This document shows, in pieces, positions 25,690 to 33,662 of a DNA stretch of 64,000 nucleotides (position 1 is the first letter of the stretch; each line of letters opens with the position of its first letter). This DNA comes from Isoptericola sp044389085. Its GTDB lineage: Bacteria > Actinomycetota > Actinomycetes > Actinomycetales > Cellulomonadaceae. The stretch covers positions 186,001 through 250,000 of the forward strand of contig NZ_JBIRXP010000002.1 of assembly GCF_044389085.1 (NCBI RefSeq), in the 5' to 3' direction. Below the pieces are notes generated by a model. That model had not been told where the DNA came from, made no database searches, and was given only the letters and a program-made list of their open reading frames with translations. A program made the translations under genes and the position numbers.

Positions 25690-26160
25690 GGCAATCCGAC
25701 ACCACGCGTCGCCCTCGGTTCGCTGTGGTTCTGTGGGTTGTCGTTCGCCGGAGTCCGCCGGTAGTCGCGGCAGTAAGCCCCCAGTAGCGCCCCCAGCGCG
25801 ACGACTCGTGCAGGTGGGGACACTGGAAGGCGCTGAACCGATAGCGGAGCACGGGAGGCTGACGGAGGTCCGGGTCAGGGGTGGCCGCAGGTCATCGCGT
25901 GCGACGCCGAAGGCGCCCTTGACGCGGGCCGGAGGCAGCCGGATGCTCGGCGGTCGGTGCGGTGCCGGATGGTGAGTTGGCCTCGGGAGCACCTCGAGGT
26001 CGCCTTTGTCATGTGGGGGGGGGCCGGACGGGTGGGGTGCGCGGAGCGAGCCTGCGAGCGGAGCGCGGGGCCCCGCCCGGTAGGCCGACCCGCGCGGCGG
26101 AGCCGCGCGCTTGAGTCAGTAAGGAAAGTTCTCACGCGGCGTGCTGGACGCCTGTGTCCT
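25690..26160. other. Gene-free left end of the element
   Basis: I see no convincing gene here; the open frames lack start signals and codon bias. It holds an integrase arm-type candidate at 25774-25796, a run of eight or more G at about 26015-26023, a palindrome GCGGGGCCCCGC near 26065, and a hairpin with 8-bp arms CGCGCGGC/GCCGCGCG at 26091-26109 that could act as a terminator. Confidence 0.5.
25774..25796. promoter_or_regulatory. Candidate integrase arm-type sites, left
   Basis: TAAGCCCCCAGT is followed at once by AGCGCCCCCAG. The same doubled motif, TAAGCCCCCAGT then TAAGCCCCCAG, occurs at 56848-56870 beside the other attachment repeat. Paired short repeats near both ends are typical of integrase or excisionase arm sites. 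Confidence 0.5.
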
Positions 26161-26207
26161 GTCTCGGGACCTGCCTGACGCATCTGTCTCAGGACATGCT
26201 TGACGCC
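26161..26207. repeat. Left member of an inverted repeat pair bounding a small gene
   Basis: It consists of two near-direct units, CTGTCTCGGGACCTGCCTGACGC-like and CTGTCTCAGGACATGCTTGACGC-like. Its reverse complement matches 26763-26805 with two mismatches and one indel over 43 bases. The layout resembles the multi-unit ends of an insertion sequence, but no transposase lies between. Confidence 0.6.
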
Positions 26208-26259
26208 TGGCTGCGGATCGGGCCTGCGTCGCATCGGACGAGCTGGTGACGTTCGAGAG

Positions 26260-26691
26260 TCAGGCCGCCCCAACGCCCCACTCGTCCATTGCCTTCGCGC
26301 GTTCGGCCCCCACGAGCCACCGAACCCGCAGCATCCGCTCCTGCTCGGGGTGCTCCGCGTCACCAGAGTTCTCGTAGAAGCCGTACGAACCGTTCCTCAG
26401 TTCATCAAGCCACCCGGAAGGCGATTCGGCCCACCCAGCCTCGCTGACCACCTTGTCAGGGTCGGGTGCGTCGGCAGCGTTCAGCCAGAGAGTCTCGATG
26501 AACTCAACATGCTCCACGCCGCGCGCCCATCTGGTCCACCAGAGGAACCCGCCGGTCCGGGTCCACCTCGGCTCGACTCGGAAGACGACGAACCCGGTCG
26601 TCGAGTCATCGAAGACCTGGGCCACGCTGCCTCGGAAGATGTCGAGACTGGGATCGCGATCGAACGCGCTCCTGTCGGGTCGCCAGGGCAT
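26260..26691 (-). CDS. Hypothetical protein between inverted repeats
   Basis: The 143-residue, acidic, tryptophan-rich soluble protein starts MPWRPDRSAFDRDPSLDIFR; the ATG at 26691 is preceded by GGGAGG, whereas the longer open frame would begin inside the inverted repeat. Recognisable blocks are VFRVEPRWTRTGGFLWWTRW near residues 30-50 and MLRVRWLVGAERAKAMDEWG at the end. I recognise no family. The gene and its signal are enclosed by the 43-bp inverted repeats, suggesting transfer as a unit. Confidence 0.55.
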   Translation of the reverse strand: MPWRPDRSAFDRDPSLDIFRGSVAQVFDDSTTGFVVFRVEPRWTRTGGFLWWTRWARGVEHVEFIETLWLNAADAPDPDKVVSEAGWAESPSGWLDELRNGSYGFYENSGDAEHPEQERMLRVRWLVGAERAKAMDEWGVGAA

Positions 26692-26762
26692 CACGCGCCT
26701 CCCTTTCGATGAGGTGCATCGGCTAGCGCCACGCTGGGTCGAAGCATCAGTCGCCAAGCCAG

Positions 26763-26805
26763 GGCAGTCAAGCATGTCCTGAGACAGATGTGTCAAGCAG
26801 GTCCC
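26763..26805. repeat. Right member of the inverted repeat pair
   Basis: It reads GGCAGTCAAGCATGTCCTGA followed by GACAGATGTGTCAAGCAGGTC, the inverse of 26161-26207. A further degenerate unit (CGCGTCAAGGCATGACACA) follows to about 26823, so this end too has a two-unit structure. Confidence 0.6.
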
Positions 26806-26891
26806 GCGTCAAGGCATGACACATTGCGCATGTTCCGCTTGATGGTTCACGCGCCGGCGTCATTTGTCGGGGTGACTCGTCGTTGGTGCGG

Positions 26892-27920
26892 CTACGGGTT
26901 GCCAAGTGCCGCTGAGGCTCGTGGACTAAAGTGCCAAGCCGCGCCGACCGGCCAGACGGCGCCGATGGACCGGTCCTTTTCGAGGTACATCAACCATTCG
27001 GCGGGTAAGGGCTTTTCGCTAAGAAAGATCAGTTCCGCCTCTGGCATGCCAACCTTGAAGTATCGATATTCGTAGAGCTGGCTGACGGCTTGACGGATCG
27101 CATCGGCCCAGGAATTGCCGACTGTCTTTGCCTCGAAGATCACGGGCGGATCGAGCAGCCCGAGGTCGATCGCGGCGTTTTTCCCAGGTTCGAATCCATG
27201 CCGAATGAGCCAAGAAGCGAAGTTGTTAACGAGCGTTTCGTGGCGTCGTGTTGAAGTTCGCTTCGCTTTCGCGATCTCAACGACGTAGTCCGTGTCGGCC
27301 TTGGGCTTAAACGGGTCAAGGAACGCGACGCCCGGAGGGGTTTGGGTTGGCGCTTCATCGAGTGGCTCCTCGCCCTGACCGATTGGCGTCGTCTCGGAGC
27401 CGCCATTGGATTCAGGAAAGAGGACTTGAAGGAAAGCCTGGGGCAGCTTCGTGAAGTAGTTTGACATGGGCCGGAACTGCGTACGGTCCGTTGTGAACTG
27501 GAAGGGCAAGTAGAGAGGCCCGCTGTATGACTGACGGAACTTGTCGCGGAGGTCGTACAGCTCATCGGCGTGAGATCGGAACGCGTCAAGATTCACCGCG
27601 CCGTCGATGGGCTCGAAGTTCTTCAGCGCGACCCTGTACGAGTGGTCGTGGGCGCGATGCTCGGCATCGCGTGCTGCGACGCTGCGGCCCACGATTCGCT
27701 GCTCCCGAGCGCTGTAGTGATACACGACCTCGCCGGCGCGGACGCTCGCGAGCAGCTCGTACCAGGGATCCACTCCGCCATTCTCGTTCCGGTCGGGCGA
27801 CCAGAGGTCAATCCCGATACCGGCCCTCCGGCGAATCTCCATCCAGTACCGCTCATCGGGATTTCCGGCCCACCAGTAATCCTGGGCCGGGCTAACGGTG
27901 GTCATCTGCGTCGCGCTCAC
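26892..27920 (-). CDS. Candidate EVE-like/PD-(D/E)XK nuclease (modification-dependent restriction-like)
   Basis: The 342-residue protein appears to have two domains. The N-terminal 165 residues begin DYWWAGNPDERYWMEIRRRA and include EVVYHYSAREQRIVGRS near 70 and LPFQF/KLPQAFLQ motifs, a pattern like EVE/PUA-fold modified-base readers. The C-terminal domain has TSTRRHETLVNNFASWLIRH near 222, then AAIDLGLLDPPVIFEAKTVG near 248 and QAVSQLYEYRYF near 275: a D...ExK-type active site with the helix usual in PD-(D/E)XK nucleases. I infer a single-chain type IV-like restriction factor. GTG 27920 is the longest start; ATG 27905 is possible. Base composition is less GC-rich than the core genes. Confidence 0.5.
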   Translation of the reverse strand: MSATQMTTVSPAQDYWWAGNPDERYWMEIRRRAGIGIDLWSPDRNENGGVDPWYELLASVRAGEVVYHYSAREQRIVGRSVAARDAEHRAHDHSYRVALKNFEPIDGAVNLDAFRSHADELYDLRDKFRQSYSGPLYLPFQFTTDRTQFRPMSNYFTKLPQAFLQVLFPESNGGSETTPIGQGEEPLDEAPTQTPPGVAFLDPFKPKADTDYVVEIAKAKRTSTRRHETLVNNFASWLIRHGFEPGKNAAIDLGLLDPPVIFEAKTVGNSWADAIRQAVSQLYEYRYFKVGMPEAELIFLSEKPLPAEWLMYLEKDRSIGAVWPVGAAWHFSPRASAALGNP

Positions 27921-28169
27921 GGGGGCATCGGGCGATCAAGGGAACCTGCAATCTGCTCGTGGTGATGAATGAGGCTGTCGTCGTAGACTGCGCGCCCGAC
28001 ACCAGCGTGGACGGTCGCTCAGGCAAGGCGTATCGCGCCGAAGGCCAACGCTGCGGACCTTCGCCATGCGGCAACGCTAGCGCCGCGTGCGTGCGCAGCG
28101 CCAGTAATTGGCGGCACGTTCAACCCAGCCGAGCCGGTGTGTACCGGGCCCGCACCTGATCGCAACACA

Positions 28170-29456
28170 TTAGGGACGAAGCGCGCGGGCACTGCGCGCG
28201 ACGATGACACGTTGGGCCACCAACTTAGCAAGCTCGATCTCGGGATTTAGCCACTGCACCTCATCGCTCGAGGGGAGGAGTAGCTCGGGCTCAGCCCGTG
28301 ACTCACCACCGTCTGACTTGGTGTGTACGATTCGGCATCGCAACGCATAAATGCGGTCGGCGATCTGGTGGCGCAGGTCCTGGTCGGACCCCATCTGGAT
28401 CTTGCTCAGTCCCGGGATGTGCTGCTTGTTTGCACAGAAGTGGTCTCTGACCTCCTGGCTGGAACTAATAAAATTCGTGAGAAGTTCACCGTCAATGCAT
28501 CCCTCAATTGTTGCTCGAAGTTGTCCCCGCTCAGACGGGCCGCCTCGGCTGGACGGCCTCGCTAGAGATATCAGGCGCCGTAGGTATGCGTCGTCAAGTC
28601 GGTTGAATCCCGGGTCCATTAGCTCGGTCTTTATCGAGGCGATGGTGGCCTGTTCCGAGAAGTACGGGAAGAAGAACTCCATCGCCTGGTAGTATGCGAG
28701 AAATTCGAGAAGAGGGAGCCCGCGCGCGCTCCGCCCGTAGCGATAAAGTTCAAGGGCCTCCTGTGGATAAACATTTTGCGGATACTCTGGAGGCGCCGGG
28801 TGCCTTCGTTCCTCTGCCACGAGGCGCCGCGTGCGTAGACGCTGGAGTTGGAGCGCGACACCGTAGCGGACGTCGAGATCGAAGAAGAATGCGCCTGAGA
28901 GAGATTCGAGAGTCGCGATCGACTCTGCTGAGTTCATGGCAGCATTCGCCGGGAGCTTAAGGGTGAAGCGTCTATATGGGAATAAGGCCCGCATGGTTGG
29001 ACTCGGTGCTGACAATTCGAGCCAATTTTCCCCCTCCTCGACGCGAATCGATGCGTCCTGAAGGGGCTCCTCGGCAGAGTCAAACTGATCCGCGGCTGAG
29101 GACTGATTGCTATTCCGCGGAAGGCCGCGGATACGCCTGGAAAGTGTCGAGATGGGAAATTGCTGCGAGGTGACGAATGCCTCTATCGTCTGGTTCTCTG
29201 GGCTCGCGATCGCGGCATAGTCGCCGAGGAATCTGATTTCCTCAAAGTTGGTGGCAAGAAGAGCATTGACTTGTTCGGTGCCTAGGTAAAGCTCGCGGGT
29301 TTCGCGGCCTCGAGGAAATTCCACCAGAAGTCCGTCGCCCAAGATTTCGATCTCATCACCGTCGCGCTTATAGCCGATCCCTGCGGCGTCGGCTCGTCGG
29401 ATGAATTCCGCTACCGAAGAGGAGGGTCCGGATTGCTCAGGGAGCTCAGTTGGCAT
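28170..29456 (-). CDS. Hypothetical protein with C-terminal HEPN-like motif
   Basis: The 428-residue soluble protein starts with ATG 29456 after AAGGAA. The C-terminal half contains LLEFLAYYQAMEFFFPYFSE near residue 260 and LRHQIADRIYALRCRIVHTK near 368-388. The R-x4-H in RCRIVH, next to a helix-rich region, resembles the catalytic motif of HEPN RNases found in abortive-infection proteins. The N-terminal 200 residues match nothing I recognise. GC content is clearly below the element average. Together with the adjacent nuclease-like gene it looks like anti-phage cargo; this is inference. Confidence 0.5.
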   Translation of the reverse strand: MPTELPEQSGPSSSVAEFIRRADAAGIGYKRDGDEIEILGDGLLVEFPRGRETRELYLGTEQVNALLATNFEEIRFLGDYAAIASPENQTIEAFVTSQQFPISTLSRRIRGLPRNSNQSSAADQFDSAEEPLQDASIRVEEGENWLELSAPSPTMRALFPYRRFTLKLPANAAMNSAESIATLESLSGAFFFDLDVRYGVALQLQRLRTRRLVAEERRHPAPPEYPQNVYPQEALELYRYGRSARGLPLLEFLAYYQAMEFFFPYFSEQATIASIKTELMDPGFNRLDDAYLRRLISLARPSSRGGPSERGQLRATIEGCIDGELLTNFISSSQEVRDHFCANKQHIPGLSKIQMGSDQDLRHQIADRIYALRCRIVHTKSDGGESRAEPELLLPSSDEVQWLNPEIELAKLVAQRVIVARSARALRP

Positions 29457-29670
29457 GGTGATCGGATTCCTTACGATATTAAGGTTCGGGGCTTCTTGTT
29501 GCGCTGATGTGTTGAGCGTGTCGGGTCGGACTCACTCCGATTTCGGAGCGCCACAGCGATCCCGCCCCTCGGGGTTAATGCGGTCTCAGCATGGCACCTT
29601 GTGCAGGTGCGGTGATGCACGCCGGTGGGTGAAATGTTGATCGGGGATATGGATAGTTGGGGCTGTGCAG

Positions 29671-29681
29671 CGTGTTGCACG
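29671..29681. promoter_or_regulatory. Short palindrome CGTGTTGCACG upstream of the small HTH gene
   Basis: CGTG-TTG-CACG lies 21 bases before ATG 29702. The GTTGCACG part recurs at 30242-30249, just ahead of the secretion-module operon, so it could be a shared operator for the small DNA-binding protein. Confidence 0.3.
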
Positions 29682-29701
29682 TTCGGGGGTATGGTCGAGC
29701 C

Positions 29702-29980
29702 ATGGTCGCTGAAAGTCGCACACCGTACGGCCTTCACCGGGACCTTGCTCGCAAGGCGATCGCTCGCCAGAAGGAGGCCGCCGAGCTCGAGCGCGAAGCT
29801 CGGGCCGTCCGCGACGCCGAGGTGCTGGCCATGCTCGCGACGCCAGGCGCCTCGCTCGGGGCCGTGGCTGCCGACGTCGGGCTCTCGAAGAGCATGGTCG
29901 CCTACATTGACCGCACTGCCCGCGCGAACTTCGACAACGCGGAGAAGGCTCGCGCCTACCTCGAGCAGCACGACGCGTAA
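29702..29980 (+). CDS. Small helix-turn-helix-like protein
   Basis: The 92-residue protein begins with a helical, charged region (KAIARQKEAAELEREARAVR) likely to form a coiled coil, followed by MLATPGASLGAVAADVGLSKSMVAYIDRTAR near residues 45-75, which reads as a helix-turn-helix (GASLGAVAADVGLSKSMV). It may regulate the secretion module that starts 295 bases downstream. Start ATG 29702 is chosen because GTCGAGCC precedes it and the first residues become hydrophilic. Confidence 0.55.
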   Translation: MVAESRTPYGLHRDLARKAIARQKEAAELEREARAVRDAEVLAMLATPGASLGAVAADVGLSKSMVAYIDRTARANFDNAEKARAYLEQHDA

Positions 29981-30274
29981 CCAAGAGTTCACCTTCGAGC
30001 ACATCACCTCCGGCGCGTCGCCACTGCGCTCCGTCGCCCGCGGCTAACACTGGAGGCGCCGGGGTGCGCATCGCAGCGCGTGCGAAGCGCGGTCGACAGC
30101 CCCGCGGGACGACCCTAGATCGGCTCTGCGCCGAACCGCTCGTGGCCATCGACCACGAGCTGGCTCCCTGACAACACCCTCGCGACGAATCTCCGAACCG
30201 CTTCCTAGCAACTGTCGGCCCGTGCGTGTAGCGTGTAATGCGTTGCACGATCCAGCATCGAAGGAGACTCCATC
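29981..30274. other. Upstream region of the secretion operon
   Basis: This gap of 294 bases has no gene I can support. It carries TGTAAT-like -10 sequence at about 30234-30239, a GTTGCACG motif at 30242-30249 and the GGAG ribosome site of the next gene. It probably holds the promoter of the 30275-38784 operon. Confidence 0.4.
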
Positions 30275-30502
30275 ATGTTTGGTACCGGCGGCATCGCTCA
30301 GTGGATCCAGGACAACGTGGTTCCGCTCATCCTGATCGTCATCGCGATCGGCGTCCTGTGGGCCGGCAACGCCGGCAACATCTCGAAGGCCGTGACCAAG
30401 GTCGGCGTGACCCTCGTCGGAGTGGCGTTCCTGGCGATGGTCGTGACCGGCTCGTTCGACGAGGTCGGGCAGTGGCTCCTCGGGCTCTTCCAGACGGCCT
30501 GA
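30275..30502 (+). CDS. Two-helix membrane protein, VirB2/pilin-like (DUF6112-type)
   Basis: The 75-residue protein has two hydrophobic helices (VVPLILIVIAIGVLWAG near 14-30 and VGVTLVGVAFLAMVVTG near 44-60) separated by a short polar loop with NAGNISKAVTK. Size and layout match VirB2/TrbC pilin-like proteins and the DUF6112 family found first in actinobacterial secretion clusters. Start ATG 30275 follows GGAG. It heads the operon whose products include VirB4- and VirB6-like proteins. Confidence 0.65.
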   Translation: MFGTGGIAQWIQDNVVPLILIVIAIGVLWAGNAGNISKAVTKVGVTLVGVAFLAMVVTGSFDEVGQWLLGLFQTA

Positions 30503-30504
30503 TC

Positions 30505-30954
30505 ATGCGACTCCCGGACGACGACGAGATCTACGACGTCGACCAGACGTACCTTGGCCCGCCGGGGTACTACATCGGTCGCCTGCGCTATCGGATGATC
30601 GCAGTCACACCGGTGATGGTCCTGCTCGGGCTGGCCTTCTTGCTCAAGACCGGCATCGGGTTCACACTCCTGTCCGTCGCGCTGACCGTCCTCGTTGCCT
30701 TGCGGCTGTCGCAGTGGATCGTCGACAGGACGACGCACGAACGACCGATCGGCGTGCTGGTCGCCACGTTCTGGCACGAGCTCACCGCCACCCGCATGCC
30801 GGTGCGGGGGCAGCGGGGCCGCCAGCCCGCAGCATTCCGCCGTCGAGCAACGTCCATCGGCGCTGACCACCGGCTGATGACGGGACGACGGCGGTGGCGG
30901 TCGTACGCGAACCGGCATGCCGCCGCCCGCGCGGCTGGGCGCGAGGGGGAATGA
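30505..30954 (+). CDS. VirB3/PrgI-like conjugation membrane protein
   Basis: The 149-residue protein has two adjacent membrane helices (about residues 34-50 and 54-72, MIAVTPVMVLLGLAFLLKTG and FTLLSVALTVLVAL) followed by a basic cytosolic tail. The position just before the VirB4-like ATPase and the early double helix are as in VirB3/PrgI subunits. It overlaps the ATPase gene by four bases (ATGA). Confidence 0.6.
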   Translation: MRLPDDDEIYDVDQTYLGPPGYYIGRLRYRMIAVTPVMVLLGLAFLLKTGIGFTLLSVALTVLVALRLSQWIVDRTTHERPIGVLVATFWHELTATRMPVRGQRGRQPAAFRRRATSIGADHRLMTGRRRWRSYANRHAAARAAGREGE

Positions 30955-33662
30955 TGCAGCTCAACCTCAGGTCTCTTCTTGGTCGCCGCAAGCCTGACGA
31001 CGACGAAGACGACGACGTCGCGATCACCTACGACCCGGTCGAGGAGCACGTCGAGACCGCCCGCCCGACCAAGCCGGCGAAGGGCCGGGGCCGGTACCCG
31101 GATACGCCGAAGATGATCAGCGCCATGAAGTGGGCCCTGTCGCGGGTGGCCAACAACGTCACGTTCTCGGACAAGCGCATGGTCGCCTGGTACCTGCTCG
31201 ACCCGCAGCGGTGGAGCTTCCGCACCGTGGCGGACGGCGAGGCGCTGATCGAGGCGCACGCGTCGCAGATCGCCGAGCTGGTCGGGCGCACGGTCTACTG
31301 CCGTATCACTACCCGCCCCTACCCGGTCCAGACCTGGGCACAGGCTGCATGGCAGAACTCGCCGAGCCCGAGCGAGGGCTTCGAAGCCATCCTCGTGCGC
31401 GACCAGCAGCAGCTCGCGTCCCGGATGCAGTCGGACAAGCTCGTGTACTTCGGGGTCGACCTCGGTTCTCGGTCGTCGGCCGTCGACCTGACCGCGCGAG
31501 TCCTGCCCGACATCGCCCGCCGAGAGCTCGCGGCGGTGCAGCATCGCCTGGACGAGGTCGACGAGATCATGGCGGGCGCCGGCGTCGACGCGATCCCCGC
31601 GGTCGGCAACGACATGGCGTGGTTGCTGGCTCGGTCGTTCGCGCTTGGTTGCCCGGCTCCGAACCAGGACACCATCGAGGAGACGCACTGGTCGAAGGAA
31701 GACCTCCACGAGTTCACGGGCTCGACGTTCTGGAGCGCTGAGCCCTTGGCGCAGTCAGTGCGCATCGACACCACGATGGGGGAGCAGCCGATCACGCGGT
31801 GCGTCGTCGTCCTGACCGTCGGACGCATGGGGGAGCTGCACATCCCCGAGGTCGACGAGCCGTGGATCGCCAAGACTGACAAGCTGCCCTTCCCGGTGGA
31901 GTGGTCCTTCCGTGTCGACGTGCGCTCGCCGGACGAGACGTCGAAGGAGATGAACAAGCTCTCCGACCGCGTCCTCGCGCAGCGTGACCACTACCTCGAG
32001 GACCACGGCAAGCAGCCTCCGCGCCAGCTCGCCAGGCAGTCCGAACGGGCCTCCGCTGTCGAGGACGAACAGCGCTCCGGCTTCGATGGCCTGGCGACCC
32101 GGACCCGTGGCTGGTATCGGATCGCCGTCGCCGCGCCGACCCAGGAAGAGGCGCTGGCGCGGGCCAAGGTGGTGCAGAAGGTCTACAAGCCGGCGATCAA
32201 GATCGAGCGCGAGCTCGACCAGTTCCGCCTCGCGCGCGAGTTCGTGCCGATGGAGCCGCTCGCCAACAGCGGACACACCAGGCACCTGCCGATCCTCAAG
32301 CTCGCGGCAGGCGTCCCCGCCGCCACGGCGGAAGTCGGCGACAAGCGTGGCGTCCTCATCGGCTACACGAGCGGCTTCGCGGAGCGGCCGGTTACCTGGG
32401 ATCCCTGGTACGGGCCCGAGGTCGTCGAGGGCTCCGGCCTGGTGCCGATCGTAGGCGGGCTGGGCGCGGGCAAGAGCTTCTTCGCCGGGGGCATCGTCTA
32501 CAAGACCGGTGCTCAAGGTGTGCCCTGGACCGTCCTCGATCCCTCCGGCCGGCTCGGATCCCTCGCGGAGCTTCCCGAGTTCCGGGTCGTCGCGACGGCG
32601 ATCAATCTGTTGGAGTCCGAGCCTGGAGCGCTGAATCCCTATGCGCTCGTTCCGGAGCCGCAGGAGGCGTGGTTCCGCGACGAGCCGGACCCGGAGCAGG
32701 CGCTCGCCCTGGCGAAGTCCGCCGCCAAGGCGCAGCGGCGCGACCTGGTGACCGACACGCTGCGTTGGTGCCTTCCCGCCGAGGACCAGGACGACAAGGC
32801 AGCCATGTCGATCCTGCGTGACGCCGTGGCACGCGCGGAGGCATTGCCGTACTCCACCGCGCACGGCGTCCTCATGGCACTCCAACACCACGACGACGGC
32901 GAGCTAGCGGCGCGGATCCAGCGCAGGCTGCGGGAGGCGTCTGAGCGGGAGATCTCGCGCCTGTTCTTCGCTTCGCCGTCAGGCGGCAACCACGGGGACG
33001 CGCTGAGCAGCCGCCGCATGACGTTCTTCAGCCTCAAGGGCCTCGCGCAGATCGACGAGAACAAGCCCAAAGGTGAGTGGTCGTACGACGAGCTGATGAG
33101 CCGACCCGTGATGTCGCTGGCTGCGTGGTCCGCGCTGCGGTCGGTCTACCGGGCCGACTTCCACGAGCGCAAGGGCATGTTCCTCGACGAGGTCCACGAG
33201 ATCACCGCGGTCTCGACGGGCCGGACCCTCGTGCAGAAGGTCGCCACCGACACGCGCAAGCACGACATCGCGGCCCTGGTCTCGACCCAGAACGCGGCGA
33301 ACGTCATCGGCCAGAACATCAACAACTTCGTCGGCGCCGCCTTCGTGGGCAAGACGACAGACGAGGAGGCGCAGGAGCACAACTGCCGGCTGCTTGGCCT
33401 GCCCACGGGCGTCGGCTACGAGGCGGAGTTCTCGAAGCTCTCGCGGCGGTCACGTCGCTCGGAGACGACGGGCGCTCCACGCGAGTTCATCTTCCGTGAC
33501 GGCATGGGCGGGGAGGACGGCAAGGGCGGCGTCGAGAAGATCCGCGTCGACTACTCCAACCATGAACGGCTCACCGCGGCGCTGAACACCACCGCGGACC
33601 CGACCAAGCGCCGAGCCCTCGAGCTCGTCGACCAGGGGAGCGCCGAGGAAGGCGCAGCATGA
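30951..33662 (+). CDS. VirB4-like conjugation ATPase
   Basis: The 903-residue ATPase is the motor of the secretion module. The N-terminal region is rich in acid (DDDEDDD near 16-22) and then follows the VirB4/TraC layout. Walker A is VGGLGAGKSFF near residues 500-510; Walker B with the catalytic Glu is GMFLDEVHEI near 742; an arginine-rich VSTQNAANV segment near 775 corresponds to motif C. The C-terminus contains REFIFRDGMGGEDGKGGVEK. The length is usual for actinobacterial VirB4. It overlaps the next gene. Confidence 0.88.
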   Translation: MMQLNLRSLLGRRKPDDDEDDDVAITYDPVEEHVETARPTKPAKGRGRYPDTPKMISAMKWALSRVANNVTFSDKRMVAWYLLDPQRWSFRTVADGEALIEAHASQIAELVGRTVYCRITTRPYPVQTWAQAAWQNSPSPSEGFEAILVRDQQQLASRMQSDKLVYFGVDLGSRSSAVDLTARVLPDIARRELAAVQHRLDEVDEIMAGAGVDAIPAVGNDMAWLLARSFALGCPAPNQDTIEETHWSKEDLHEFTGSTFWSAEPLAQSVRIDTTMGEQPITRCVVVLTVGRMGELHIPEVDEPWIAKTDKLPFPVEWSFRVDVRSPDETSKEMNKLSDRVLAQRDHYLEDHGKQPPRQLARQSERASAVEDEQRSGFDGLATRTRGWYRIAVAAPTQEEALARAKVVQKVYKPAIKIERELDQFRLAREFVPMEPLANSGHTRHLPILKLAAGVPAATAEVGDKRGVLIGYTSGFAERPVTWDPWYGPEVVEGSGLVPIVGGLGAGKSFFAGGIVYKTGAQGVPWTVLDPSGRLGSLAELPEFRVVATAINLLESEPGALNPYALVPEPQEAWFRDEPDPEQALALAKSAAKAQRRDLVTDTLRWCLPAEDQDDKAAMSILRDAVARAEALPYSTAHGVLMALQHHDDGELAARIQRRLREASEREISRLFFASPSGGNHGDALSSRRMTFFSLKGLAQIDENKPKGEWSYDELMSRPVMSLAAWSALRSVYRADFHERKGMFLDEVHEITAVSTGRTLVQKVATDTRKHDIAALVSTQNAANVIGQNINNFVGAAFVGKTTDEEAQEHNCRLLGLPTGVGYEAEFSKLSRRSRRSETTGAPREFIFRDGMGGEDGKGGVEKIRVDYSNHERLTAALNTTADPTKRRALELVDQGSAEEGAA

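Noticed and set aside
26161..26805. Complete insertion sequence
   Set aside because: Inverted repeats are present but the enclosed protein has no DDE or other transposase features, so only a nonautonomous unit can be proposed.
30951..33662. Reading the VirB4-like protein as a VirD4/TraG coupling protein
   Set aside because: Length, position after a VirB3-like gene and the long N-terminal region fit VirB4; it lacks the N-terminal membrane helices of VirD4.
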